In this document: in pieces, positions 1 to 7,816 of the stretch
Position numbering within the stretch: position 1 is the stretch's first letter
How the letters are laid out: every line of letters begins with the position of its first letter
NCBI RefSeq assembly: GCF_000178855.1
Contig: NZ_ADVG01000004.1
Location: 2,604,001-2,668,000 of the forward strand
Source: Ktedonobacter racemifer DSM 44963
Lineage (GTDB): Bacteria > Chloroflexota > Ktedonobacteria > Ktedonobacterales > Ktedonobacteraceae
Length of the DNA: 64,000 nt
Direction of reading: 5' to 3'
Position numbers and translations under genes: made by a program
Notes under the pieces: model-generated
What the model was told of the DNA's origin: nothing
The model's input: only the letters and a program-made list of their open reading frames with translations
Database searches by the model: none

Positions 1-450
1 CTTGGGGTCCAGGTCGACGCGCCACAAGTCGCGATCAGCTGGAACCGACAAGACAAATGGCTCACACAGGATGAAACGGGCGCTCAAACTCACTGTACTT
101 CTTTGCAACAGAGAGCGATAGGTCGCCTCGAATGCTTCCGTCGATGTAGGATCGTTCTGGTCATAGCGCCGCCAGGTATCGTTTATGCCAATCAAGAGAG
201 AGATCCAGGTGGGCCGTAAGTCGAGGCAATCCTGCTGCCAACGCTCTGCGAGGTCAATGGCACGGTTGCCACTGATCCCACGATTGAGAAAACGCACCTG
301 TTTTTCAGGATAGAGTGCTTGGAACCAGGCCGAAGCCATCAGCGCGTAACCGTATCCAAGGTGATGTGGATTGAGATAATCTCGTCCAGCATCCGTAATA
401 CTATCGCCTTGAAAGAGTACAAGATCTCCATCATCCAGAAGTGGTTGCAT
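1..450 (-). CDS. SGNH/GDSL-type hydrolase, C-terminus cut by window edge
   Basis: Open frame running off the left edge. It starts at the ATG complementary to 448-450, with AAAGGAG about 9 bases upstream. The first 30 residues contain FQGDSITDAGRD, the block I GDS motif carrying the nucleophile Ser. Further on are NRGISGNRA (block II-like, with the conserved Gly) and LLIGINDTWRR (the GxND oxyanion-hole motif). This identifies a GDSL/SGNH esterase-lipase-fold protein, usually acting on acylated carbohydrates. The His-containing block V lies outside the window. It shares orientation with the enolase-superfamily gene at 662-1717, and both probably belong to the same sugar-use locus, but an IS3 remnant lies between them. 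Substrate unknown. Confidence 0.85.
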   Translation of the reverse strand, partial: MQPLLDDGDLVLFQGDSITDAGRDYLNPHHLGYGYALMASAWFQALYPEKQVRFLNRGISGNRAIDLAERWQQDCLDLRPTWISLLIGINDTWRRYDQNDPTSTEAFEATYRSLLQRSTVSLSARFILCEPFVLSVPADRDLWRVDLDPK

Positions 451-510
451 ATGTTTTCCGCTCCTTTGAAAACGGTATTTACACCGTTTGAATAAGAAAA
501 AAGGGTTCTG

Positions 511-658
511 TCATGATTGCCTCCATAGCTCGGTAGTTGATTTTAGGATGTCACTCTCCTGTCGCGTACGCTCTAACTCGCGTTTGAGCTGGCGAAGTTT
601 TTCCTCTTGGGCGGTTTGATGACCCATGAACAGTTGCTTGTGGCAGCCGTAAAGGTTG
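511..658 (-). pseudogene. IS3-family OrfA remnant
   Basis: On the minus strand one frame reads about 48 residues to a stop at 511-513 and includes EEKLRQLKRELERTRQESDI followed by LK. This is the leucine-zipper-like C-terminal end of IS3/IS911-type OrfA proteins. No OrfB follows and the N-terminal helix-turn-helix is missing, so it is a dead scar between the SGNH gene and the enolase-superfamily gene. Confidence 0.6.
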
Positions 659-661
659 CCA

Positions 662-1717
662 CTACACTATAGCGTTTAGCACCTTTTCAAAACCTATTCC
701 AGGCTCTGTCGGGGCATGGACCAATCCATGCTGGTCAACAGCAGCTTCACGCTGGACTGGATTAGAGGTAATCAACGACTCATAGTAGGTTGTGTTAGAA
801 ATAGCCATACAAAGGTGGCGATGCACAATATTGCTGCCATGAACCTCCGCGCGCAGGCGAAAAGCATCCGCGAGGTGCGCAATACGCATAGCACCGGTCA
901 CTCCCCCCTTATGTGTCGCGCCGGTGCGTACAAAGGTGGCACAGCCGCTGGCGATAAAGTCAGCGGTATTCATGTGCGCTCCATCAGAGGTCTCAGCCAC
1001 CAACAATGGGACCTGGACAGAACGCGCAAGGTGCGTGTAGGACGCAATGCTGAACTCACGCATTGGCTCTTCATACCAGAAATAATTGGCCTCAGATAAA
1101 GCACGCCCCAGGTAGATAGCATCCGGAAGATCAAAACCAGCGGAACCGTCGTACATCAAAGGAATATCGGGTCCTACATGGGCACGTAAAGCCTGGCAGA
1201 GGCGGGCATCTTTGCGTGCATCACCCCAGGCATGAAGCTTGATCGCCGGATAACCCAGTTCAAGACATTGGTCCGCGACATCCAGGAACTCTTCAATCGA
1301 GGCAAAGGTTACCGTACTCGCATACGCTGGAATGCTGGTACGATAGCCGCCGAGCAACTGATACAGCGGTAAATTAGCATGCTTGCTTGCTAAATCCCAA
1401 AGCGCGATATCCAGCAAGCCAAATACATAGATAGGCAGTTCTTCAATTCGATCAATCTCCCAGATACGTTCCCACAACCATTCGCGTTGTAACGGATCCT
1501 GTCCAATCAATTCCGCACGTAAACGTCGATCGAGCAGATCAGCAACGATATGGGCGCGTGAAGAGACCACAACTCCTTCAATCCCCTCATCTGTCAGGAT
1601 GCGAATAACGATATTGGTACCAGCAGGATTTGACCCAGGCAAACCATTGCGCCAGCGGAAAGCTGGTTCAACGGCTGGGACAGGGACAAATTGCGTTTGA
1701 ATGTCAGTAATACGCAT
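662..1717 (-). CDS. mandelate racemase/muconate lactonizing enzyme family (enolase superfamily)
   Basis: 351 residues, normal length for the family. An N-terminal capping domain (about 1-125) is followed by the modified TIM barrel. Visible active-site features are Lys160-x-His162 (IKLHAWG) on the second barrel strand, metal ligands Asp190 (MYDGSAG), Glu216 (WYEEPM) and Glu242 (VAETSD), and His293 (EVHGSN) as the likely second acid/base. The arrangement fits sugar-acid dehydratases or racemases; the substrate cannot be read from sequence. The neighbouring GntR regulator, sugar ABC operon and glycosidase support sugar-acid catabolism. Start is the ATG at 1717. Confidence 0.88.
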   Translation of the reverse strand: MRITDIQTQFVPVPAVEPAFRWRNGLPGSNPAGTNIVIRILTDEGIEGVVVSSRAHIVADLLDRRLRAELIGQDPLQREWLWERIWEIDRIEELPIYVFGLLDIALWDLASKHANLPLYQLLGGYRTSIPAYASTVTFASIEEFLDVADQCLELGYPAIKLHAWGDARKDARLCQALRAHVGPDIPLMYDGSAGFDLPDAIYLGRALSEANYFWYEEPMREFSIASYTHLARSVQVPLLVAETSDGAHMNTADFIASGCATFVRTGATHKGGVTGAMRIAHLADAFRLRAEVHGSNIVHRHLCMAISNTTYYESLITSNPVQREAAVDQHGLVHAPTEPGIGFEKVLNAIV

Positions 1718-1743
1718 GGTGCCTCCCTATAGAATGCATGTAT

Positions 1744-1802
1744 ATATTTTAGATTTAGAGGCATGGTTCAAAAAGTGAACCATGCCTCTAAATCTAAAAT
1801 AT
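1744..1802. terminator. 27-bp perfect palindrome, probable terminator of the GntR gene
   Basis: Arms 1744-1770 and 1776-1802 are exact reverse complements (27 of 27) around the loop AAAAG. The arms are AT-rich at the base, so each strand ends in an A/T tract. It lies just past the stop of the minus-strand GntR gene and before the enolase-superfamily gene. Confidence 0.7.
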
Positions 1803-1899
1803 TAAAGACTCACATGAATGAAGGTAGCTCCTGGTTGTATACCCTCGTCGTGTGTATGGCTGGCAATAACGACCGCGCAACAAAGAGTGCATATGCTTA

Positions 1900-2658
1900 C
1901 TACTGGATCATATCAGTATTTTGCAAGCGTCTGCGCACCTCTAGCTCATAGTTTTCGATCAGGGTACGCAGATGCAAGAGCATTGCCTCTGCCGCATCGT
2001 CTTCATGGCCATCCTTGATCGCTTCAAGGATAGTTTTATGTTGCAACGAAGCCTCGCGTAAGGACCCTGGTGTGGTCCCTGCTAACACAATATTCAGGGT
2101 GCGATCTTGTAGCTGCATAATCTCATAAATGGAGGCGATCAAAAAAGGATTCTGTGTGGCCTTAGCAAGCCCCGTATGGAACGCGACGTCCGAATCATGG
2201 AAATCAGATAAATTCACCTGTTCAGCTGCCAGCGTATTGCGTTCTACAAACTCCTCTAACGCACGAACGTCCCGATGAGTAATTAACCGCGCAGCCATCC
2301 TGACAGAATTGGTTTCAAGGATCACGCGAAAATCGAAAAGTTTGGAGACGTGCTCTGGATCAGTACTCATGGAGATATGGATGGAAGCTGTCGCGATCGA
2401 GGGAGTGGTATGAGCGACATACATACCACTCCCTTTACGAGTCAGTACCTGTCCCTTCGCGACCAGCACCTTGATCGCCTCGCGTATAACTGTGCGGCTT
2501 ACTCCTAACAACACACTTAACTGTTGCTCGGTTGGAAGACGGTCACCTGGTTTCAGTGCCTTTTCTTCGATAAGATCTGCTATTTTTACAGCAGTTACCT
2601 CGTAAGCTGGCTGATATGGAGTCGTATTCGGCTTGCCGATCAATGCCATACCTTCCAT
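1900..2658 (-). CDS. GntR-family transcriptional regulator (FadR/FCD subfamily)
   Basis: The N-terminal winged helix-turn-helix is clear: KIADLIEEKALKPGDRLPTE, then LSVLLGVSRTVIREAIKVL and a wing with GSGMYVAHT. The C-terminal half is an all-helical FCD ligand-binding domain (DFRVILETNSVRMAARL, HTGLAKATQNPF). FCD regulators usually respond to sugar acids or other organic acids. The frame is open back to a TTG at 2754, but an ATG at 2658 preceded by GAAGAGGAG is the better start. The TTG would lie within the palindrome at 2737-2753. It is divergent from the ABC operon at 3055 and is the likely regulator of the locus. Confidence 0.88.
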   Translation of the reverse strand: MEGMALIGKPNTTPYQPAYEVTAVKIADLIEEKALKPGDRLPTEQQLSVLLGVSRTVIREAIKVLVAKGQVLTRKGSGMYVAHTTPSIATASIHISMSTDPEHVSKLFDFRVILETNSVRMAARLITHRDVRALEEFVERNTLAAEQVNLSDFHDSDVAFHTGLAKATQNPFLIASIYEIMQLQDRTLNIVLAGTTPGSLREASLQHKTILEAIKDGHEDDAAEAMLLHLRTLIENYELEVRRRLQNTDMIQ

Positions 2659-2736
2659 CCTCTCCTCTTCACTTCTAATGTTCATATCTTTGTAGATGTT
2701 ATATGATAAAATCGCGATAAAGTCAAGCGGCCTCTC

Positions 2737-2753
2737 TGTATATTTATCATACA
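2737..2753. promoter_or_regulatory. candidate GntR operator palindrome
   Basis: TGTATATTTATCATACA is a palindrome with TGTAT/ATACA arms and a 7-base AT-rich centre. It lies upstream of the GntR coding region in the divergent intergenic space. GntR/FCD factors bind short AT-centred palindromes, so autoregulation is plausible; this is inference. Confidence 0.4.
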
Positions 2754-2884
2754 AATTTTACGCGGGTTGTTCAATAAACGCTAATAAAAAAGATCCTGTG
2801 GGCTAAATTAGTGCGCTGAAGGCAGAGAAATGGGGATTTTTACACAAAAATTGCTCCCTATGGCAGAAATTACTATGATTACTA

Positions 2885-2914
2885 TTGACTTGCTCGGTAA
2901 AGTAATGTTATAGA
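2885..2914 (+). promoter_or_regulatory. putative sigma-70-type promoter for the ABC operon
   Basis: TTGACT at 2885-2890, an 18-base spacer and TATAGA at 2909-2914 lie about 140 bases before the permease start at 3055. The rest of the 2755-3054 intergenic stretch holds no gene that can be supported. Confidence 0.4.
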
Positions 2915-3054
2915 TTTAGTCAGAATAAGTAATACTTATTTTCGGCGGACCAGCAGCGATGCTGACTATCGAGCTTTGAACAAGAGCAGAGACAACGCGT
3001 ATCTTTTTCTGGGGGTTACCAGCTAATCACCAGGTTATTCGGAAAGGTCATTGT

Positions 3055-3969
3055 ATGCAGCGTGTACAGGAACGCGTCAATGAAGACTTCTCCAACGAGA
3101 AGATAAGCCGTTGGACACGGAAGGGGGCCGTGCGGAGGTCGCTATCACTCGGGACGGTTATTCAATATGCGCTACTTTTTATATTGATAGTTTTCACTTT
3201 CTTTGTCATCGTTGTGATGGTTTCGATGTCACTGCGCCCATCCGTCTTGATTTACGCGGATTTCTGGCATCTCATTCCCTGGCCTATCACATTGAGCAAC
3301 TACCAGGCATCGGTATTTCCCCTAGCAATGCCACTGGTACGCACCCTATTTGAGACCTTTGCCTCCATCCTCGGGGTCCTGGTTCTCTCCTGTCCAATGG
3401 CCTATGCCTTTGCCAGAATCACTTTTCCGGGGAGGCGTCTCTTGTTTGGAATGGTCCTTGTGGTATTGATGATTCCAGGCATCATCTTGCTTACCCCCAA
3501 TTTTATTCTGGCGAATCAGCTTGGTCTGCGTGGATCACTTTGGGGACTGATTGTTTATAACATTGCGGGCGGTCTGCCGCTGGCAATCTTTTTGCTCACC
3601 ACATTCTTACGCAGCCAGCCAGAGGAGATGTTTTTCGCGGCGCGTATCGATGGTGCGTCCGATATCCATATTCTCTGGTACATCTCGATCCCACTGGCCT
3701 CGTCAACATTGGTGACCATTGGTATTATGAACTTTCTTGGCTTCTATAGTGATCTGATCTGGCCAAGTCTCATGCTCTCGCAGAACAACAATACACTGAT
3801 GATGGCACTGCAACAATTTAATCCCGTCACCAACCAATTTGCGAATCGACCGGACCTGGGAGCACAGACCGCCGGCTACGTGGTCGCGACGATTCCTCAA
3901 CTGATCGTTTTCATCATCGCCATGAAGTATTACATTCAAGGCATCATGTCTAGCTCAGTAAAAGCGTAA
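3055..3969 (+). CDS. carbohydrate ABC transporter permease, MalG type
   Basis: 304 residues with about six predicted membrane segments; the first is at about 37-62 after a charged cytoplasmic N-terminus. The conserved cytoplasmic EAA loop that contacts the ATPase is visible as FFAARIDGASDIHILWYISI followed by PLA. The C-terminal segment ends IQGIMSSSVKA, as in MalG-type permeases of the CUT1 family. GGAAAGG precedes the ATG by about 7 bases. It is first in a plus-strand operon with the binding protein (4126), second permease (5732) and glycosidase (7817). No ATPase gene is in the window, so a shared MsmX-like ATPase elsewhere is inferred. Confidence 0.9.
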   Translation: MQRVQERVNEDFSNEKISRWTRKGAVRRSLSLGTVIQYALLFILIVFTFFVIVVMVSMSLRPSVLIYADFWHLIPWPITLSNYQASVFPLAMPLVRTLFETFASILGVLVLSCPMAYAFARITFPGRRLLFGMVLVVLMIPGIILLTPNFILANQLGLRGSLWGLIVYNIAGGLPLAIFLLTTFLRSQPEEMFFAARIDGASDIHILWYISIPLASSTLVTIGIMNFLGFYSDLIWPSLMLSQNNNTLMMALQQFNPVTNQFANRPDLGAQTAGYVVATIPQLIVFIIAMKYYIQGIMSSSVKA

Positions 3970-4125
3970 GACAACCGCTGATCACATTTCTATCTTGCGC
4001 CATGAGCATACGCAGCCTAATGCGATCTCCCTCATTATTAAGGAAAATGTAGCACTCAGTACCTTCGTGTGCTTTCCTGAAATTCTCAGTGAAGAGAAAA
4101 GGTACAGGAGAAAGGACGTAACACT

Positions 4126-5724
4126 GTGGATATGCCAAACATTCTGGGTGATAAGCAGACACGTCGTGACTTCCTCACCATGCTGGGCACCGGCACAGCT
4201 CTTACCACGCTTGCGGCCTGCAGTGGGGGCAATCAGCCGACCCATCCGGCTGCCGTCACTGGCAGCAACAAACAGTTGGAAGGCCAGCTCATTATCTCGC
4301 TCAATGTCTCCTTTGACAAAGGCGCGCAGGCATTGACCGATGCCTACAAACAGGTTCAACCCAACGTCAAACTGATCTGGGAGTTGCCAGGTTCGACAGT
4401 AACAGACTACGGGACCTGGTTGGGGACGCAATTAGCAGCGGGTAATGTTCGCCCGGATCTTGTCTCTGGCAACTACGTACCGAGCTATCGAAATTATGTG
4501 AATTTTGACGAGTATCGCACCAGCATCAATCCCTACGAGAACCAGCCCTGGGACCAGACCATCAACTGGGATTTCTTTGCGGCACGCGGCACCTCAGGCG
4601 CACGTATTATGCTGCCGACCCGCAGCGTGCATATCATGTGGTTTTACAATAAGGAGCTCTTCGCTAAGGCTGGCGCACAACCACCCACGACCTGGGACGA
4701 GTTTGCTGAGGTATGCGCGAAAATCAAGGCCATAGGTGTGACCCCAATCGCAATCAACTACTCCTATCAGCTCCCCCAGTGGCTCGCCGAAACCTATTTC
4801 GATCAATACCATATCGATTGGATTGAACAGGTTCGTGCCCAAGAGGGCGATTGGAACTATGATCCAAACTTGGACGGCAAGTTCAAACTGGACCCCAAAG
4901 ATCCCAACATCCATAGTAAATATACCCTCAACACCCAGCGTTTCTTGCGTGGCATACGCGATGGCAAGCTGCGCTTTGATACGCCTGCGGTCGCCGATAT
5001 GGTAAAAAATATGGTCAAGGTCTTCCCTCAGTATGCGACTTCCGACGTCTTTGTGACACAAGATACGTATACCCCCTTCTTGCAGCAAAAGGCCGCGATG
5101 ATGGTGGATGGCACCTGGGAACTGGTGAACCTGTACAAGGACCTGCAATCATTGTCACCGGATCGCTTGAAAGCATTAAAGATCCCTGCTGGTTCTGTGA
5201 AGAGCTTTGATTGGGCCAACTTTGAGGCCCCTGCCATGCAAGGCCCTCTGGTGAATTCGCCTGTGCGCACGATTGAATCCTCGGCGGGCGAATACCTCAG
5301 TATCATCAAGAAGAATCAGCAGCAGGTCAATCTGGCCGTCGACTTCCTCCAGTTCTGGACCTGCCAGAAGGGCTATAAACCCTACAACGATGTAGAGGCG
5401 AAGAGCAGTAGTTTCGCTCCCGGTGGCCCCTTACAGGTCAAAGGTGTGCAAGATCCAGCTATTTACACACAATACTTCTCGAAAGTAAAACAAACTGGGA
5501 ATGCCGAGGTAAGCTACAACCACGAATGGCTCTACTGGGGCGGGGGCAACTTCCAACGCGATGTCCGTAATATGTACCAGCAGGCACTGCAAGGCCAGCT
5601 CACGCCTGACGGCTTTGGCAAAGCGCTGCAGCAATATCTCATCACAAACTTTGATGCGCTGCTGAAACAATATCAGTTAACGAACGCCGATCTCGATAAT
5701 GTCGCAAGGCAGCCGGGCTCGTAA
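4126..5724 (+). CDS. ABC transporter extracellular sugar-binding lipoprotein
   Basis: 532 residues, family 1 (CUT1-like) solute-binding protein. The N-terminus has a twin-arginine signal (TRRDFLTMLGTGTALTTLAA) with a lipobox ending LAAC, so the mature protein is probably a Tat-exported lipoprotein. Mature-domain features include TTWDEFAEVCAKIKAIGVTP and KAAMMVDGTWEL, both recurrent in sugar-binding proteins. The GTG at 4126 is preferred because AGGAGAAAGG sits about 10 bases upstream. It lies between the two permease genes. Specificity unknown; the linked glycosidase suggests an oligosaccharide or glycoside. Confidence 0.9.
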   Translation: MDMPNILGDKQTRRDFLTMLGTGTALTTLAACSGGNQPTHPAAVTGSNKQLEGQLIISLNVSFDKGAQALTDAYKQVQPNVKLIWELPGSTVTDYGTWLGTQLAAGNVRPDLVSGNYVPSYRNYVNFDEYRTSINPYENQPWDQTINWDFFAARGTSGARIMLPTRSVHIMWFYNKELFAKAGAQPPTTWDEFAEVCAKIKAIGVTPIAINYSYQLPQWLAETYFDQYHIDWIEQVRAQEGDWNYDPNLDGKFKLDPKDPNIHSKYTLNTQRFLRGIRDGKLRFDTPAVADMVKNMVKVFPQYATSDVFVTQDTYTPFLQQKAAMMVDGTWELVNLYKDLQSLSPDRLKALKIPAGSVKSFDWANFEAPAMQGPLVNSPVRTIESSAGEYLSIIKKNQQQVNLAVDFLQFWTCQKGYKPYNDVEAKSSSFAPGGPLQVKGVQDPAIYTQYFSKVKQTGNAEVSYNHEWLYWGGGNFQRDVRNMYQQALQGQLTPDGFGKALQQYLITNFDALLKQYQLTNADLDNVARQPGS

Positions 5725-5731
5725 TAGTTAA

Positions 5732-7765
5732 ATGGTAGTGTATGAAAGATCTCATATGAAACGATTGTCTTCCCTTCAAGCATGGCTAAAATCCTTCGCC
5801 GCGAAGCTTACGCTGGGCTTTGCACTGCTCCTGCTGTTCAGCAACATCGGTATGGCCTTCTTTTTGCACCAACAGACAGGTGGGCGACAATTTCTGGCCG
5901 CACACCTCGGTCAGAGCAACAACGCAGTACTTGTGACGCCAGTCAATGCGCAACAGGTGCTGGTAGGGACCCTTGCGAATGAGGTGCGGCTAGAACAAAA
6001 TGGCCGCACCATTCAACATATGCAATTCCCTGACCTGATCGGTGGCCTGGCGGTCTCCATGCAGACTGGTGCCCCGCATTTCTATGTCGGGACAGCCGAC
6101 GGCAATATCACTGAACTTGATGCAAACTTTCAACAGGTGTCCGTGCAGCATGTCGATGGTCGTATCGTCGCGCTCCAGTCTGCGCCCGGGGAGGGCTTCC
6201 TGGTCGGATATGGGAGTGGGGCCTATAGCAGTAACTATCATGTCGCCTACTACAACGCAAAGGCAAAGACGCCAGTCTTTATCTCCTCGCCGGGAAGTCA
6301 TGCAATATCGGCTCTGTACGTAAGAGGGAACTCGGTTGCCTATGGTACGGCAAAATCTGAGGTAACGATGCTCGATGCTGCGACCGGAAAAGTACGCTGG
6401 GCGACCACGCTGGCTCAACCGATTAGTAGATTACTGGTCCTGGCGGATAACAGGGTCCTGGCCGGCGATAATGCTGGTAATGTCACGCTGATCGATACAC
6501 AGGGGCACGCGGTATGGCAGCTCGCGGCCTCGAATTACGCCATACGGAGCCTTGTCTTTGATGAGCAGCGAGGATATTTCCTGATCGGCGATGCGCAGGG
6601 AGCGCTCTTTGTCCTGGATACAGACGGCAATATCCAGACGACCCAAAACGTCGCTGGCGATGATGTACAGGAAGTGTTACCGGCCGCAGGCAACACGTAT
6701 CTCTTGATACCACGTAATGGACCATGGCAAACGGTGGATCCCACGGCGGTTCCAGCTATCGTGCTGGGCGATACCTTGAAACCTTACTGGATCACCTTTA
6801 ACGCGCTCTGTGGGCTCTGCCTTGTGATCAGTTTTATCTTGGCCACAAGCTCTCTACGCAACAGCAGCCGCGCGACATTGATGCTGATCAAGAAGAAACG
6901 TATCGCCTACCTTTTTACGCTCCCGGCCATCGCGCTGATCATCGTGTTTTGTTATTACCCGATCCTGACGGCTCTGTACTACTCACTTACCAACTTTAGC
7001 CTGCAAAATGTGACGCAATTTGTGGGACTGCAGAACTATGGCAATATCCTGTTCAACGATATCTATTTTCGTACAGGCTTGCTCAACATGGTACTAATCG
7101 TCATTGCCAACATTTTAAAGACCATTACGTTCCCGCTCCTGGCGGCGGAACTGGTTTTCTGGGTACGAAACAATGTGCATCGCTACATTTTTCGTACACT
7201 CTTTGTCCTGCCGTCCGTTGTACCGGGGCTGGTCTTGACGTTTATGTGGCGCATGGTCTACGATCCCAATACGGGCCTGCTCAATCAACTACTGGGCAGC
7301 CTTGGGTTGGCACAGTTTCAACATGCCTGGCTGGGTGATGAGAGGACCGCCCTGGGCTCAATTATCAGCGTCGGCTTCCCGTTTATCTCGGCCTTTGCCT
7401 TCCTTGTCTATATGGGTGGACTCCTCAATATCAATGCGGAGATGTATGACGCGGCACAGGTTGATGGCGCGAACTGGTTGGATCGCTTCTTAAAGATCGA
7501 TCTGCCTTTCCTGATGCCGCAATTCCGCATTCTGTTCTTCTTTGTGATCGCGGGTACCGTGCAGGGTTTTGTCGATATCTTTGTCATGACAGCTGGTGGG
7601 CCAGGGACGGCAACCTATGTGCCAGCGCTACAGATGTACCTCAATATTGCGGATGGACACTTCGGATATGCCTCAGCGATTGGCATCATTCTGTTCATTA
7701 TGATTGTAATCCCAACAGTTTTTGTGCTACTCTTCAAGCGGCAATCGACCGAAGAAGTTGCTTAA
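5732..7765 (+). CDS. fusion: extracytoplasmic beta-propeller + MalF-type sugar permease
   Basis: 677 residues. An N-terminal membrane segment (about 26-47) is followed by roughly 300 residues of repeated beta-propeller blades resembling PQQ/WD-like repeats (FYVGTADGNITELD, VTMLDAATGKVRWATTL, VLAGDNAGNVTLIDTQGHAV, FLIGDAQGALFVLDTDG). A second membrane segment near 352-372 follows, then a full MalF-like permease from about 388 (KKKRIAYLFTLPAIALII). The EAA loop is visible near 570 (MYDAAQVDGANWLDRFLKID). Topology places the propeller outside the membrane beside the binding protein. A plain MalF permease is about 300 residues, so the propeller is an addition. The start is uncertain; the internal ATG at 5756 is an alternative. 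Seven bases separate it from the upstream stop. Confidence 0.85.
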   Translation: MVVYERSHMKRLSSLQAWLKSFAAKLTLGFALLLLFSNIGMAFFLHQQTGGRQFLAAHLGQSNNAVLVTPVNAQQVLVGTLANEVRLEQNGRTIQHMQFPDLIGGLAVSMQTGAPHFYVGTADGNITELDANFQQVSVQHVDGRIVALQSAPGEGFLVGYGSGAYSSNYHVAYYNAKAKTPVFISSPGSHAISALYVRGNSVAYGTAKSEVTMLDAATGKVRWATTLAQPISRLLVLADNRVLAGDNAGNVTLIDTQGHAVWQLAASNYAIRSLVFDEQRGYFLIGDAQGALFVLDTDGNIQTTQNVAGDDVQEVLPAAGNTYLLIPRNGPWQTVDPTAVPAIVLGDTLKPYWITFNALCGLCLVISFILATSSLRNSSRATLMLIKKKRIAYLFTLPAIALIIVFCYYPILTALYYSLTNFSLQNVTQFVGLQNYGNILFNDIYFRTGLLNMVLIVIANILKTITFPLLAAELVFWVRNNVHRYIFRTLFVLPSVVPGLVLTFMWRMVYDPNTGLLNQLLGSLGLAQFQHAWLGDERTALGSIISVGFPFISAFAFLVYMGGLLNINAEMYDAAQVDGANWLDRFLKIDLPFLMPQFRILFFFVIAGTVQGFVDIFVMTAGGPGTATYVPALQMYLNIADGHFGYASAIGIILFIMIVIPTVFVLLFKRQSTEEVA

Positions 7766-7816
7766 GGCACGCGAACAATAGATCTCTACCAGAGGCACGA
7801 GAGGAGAAAACGTATT

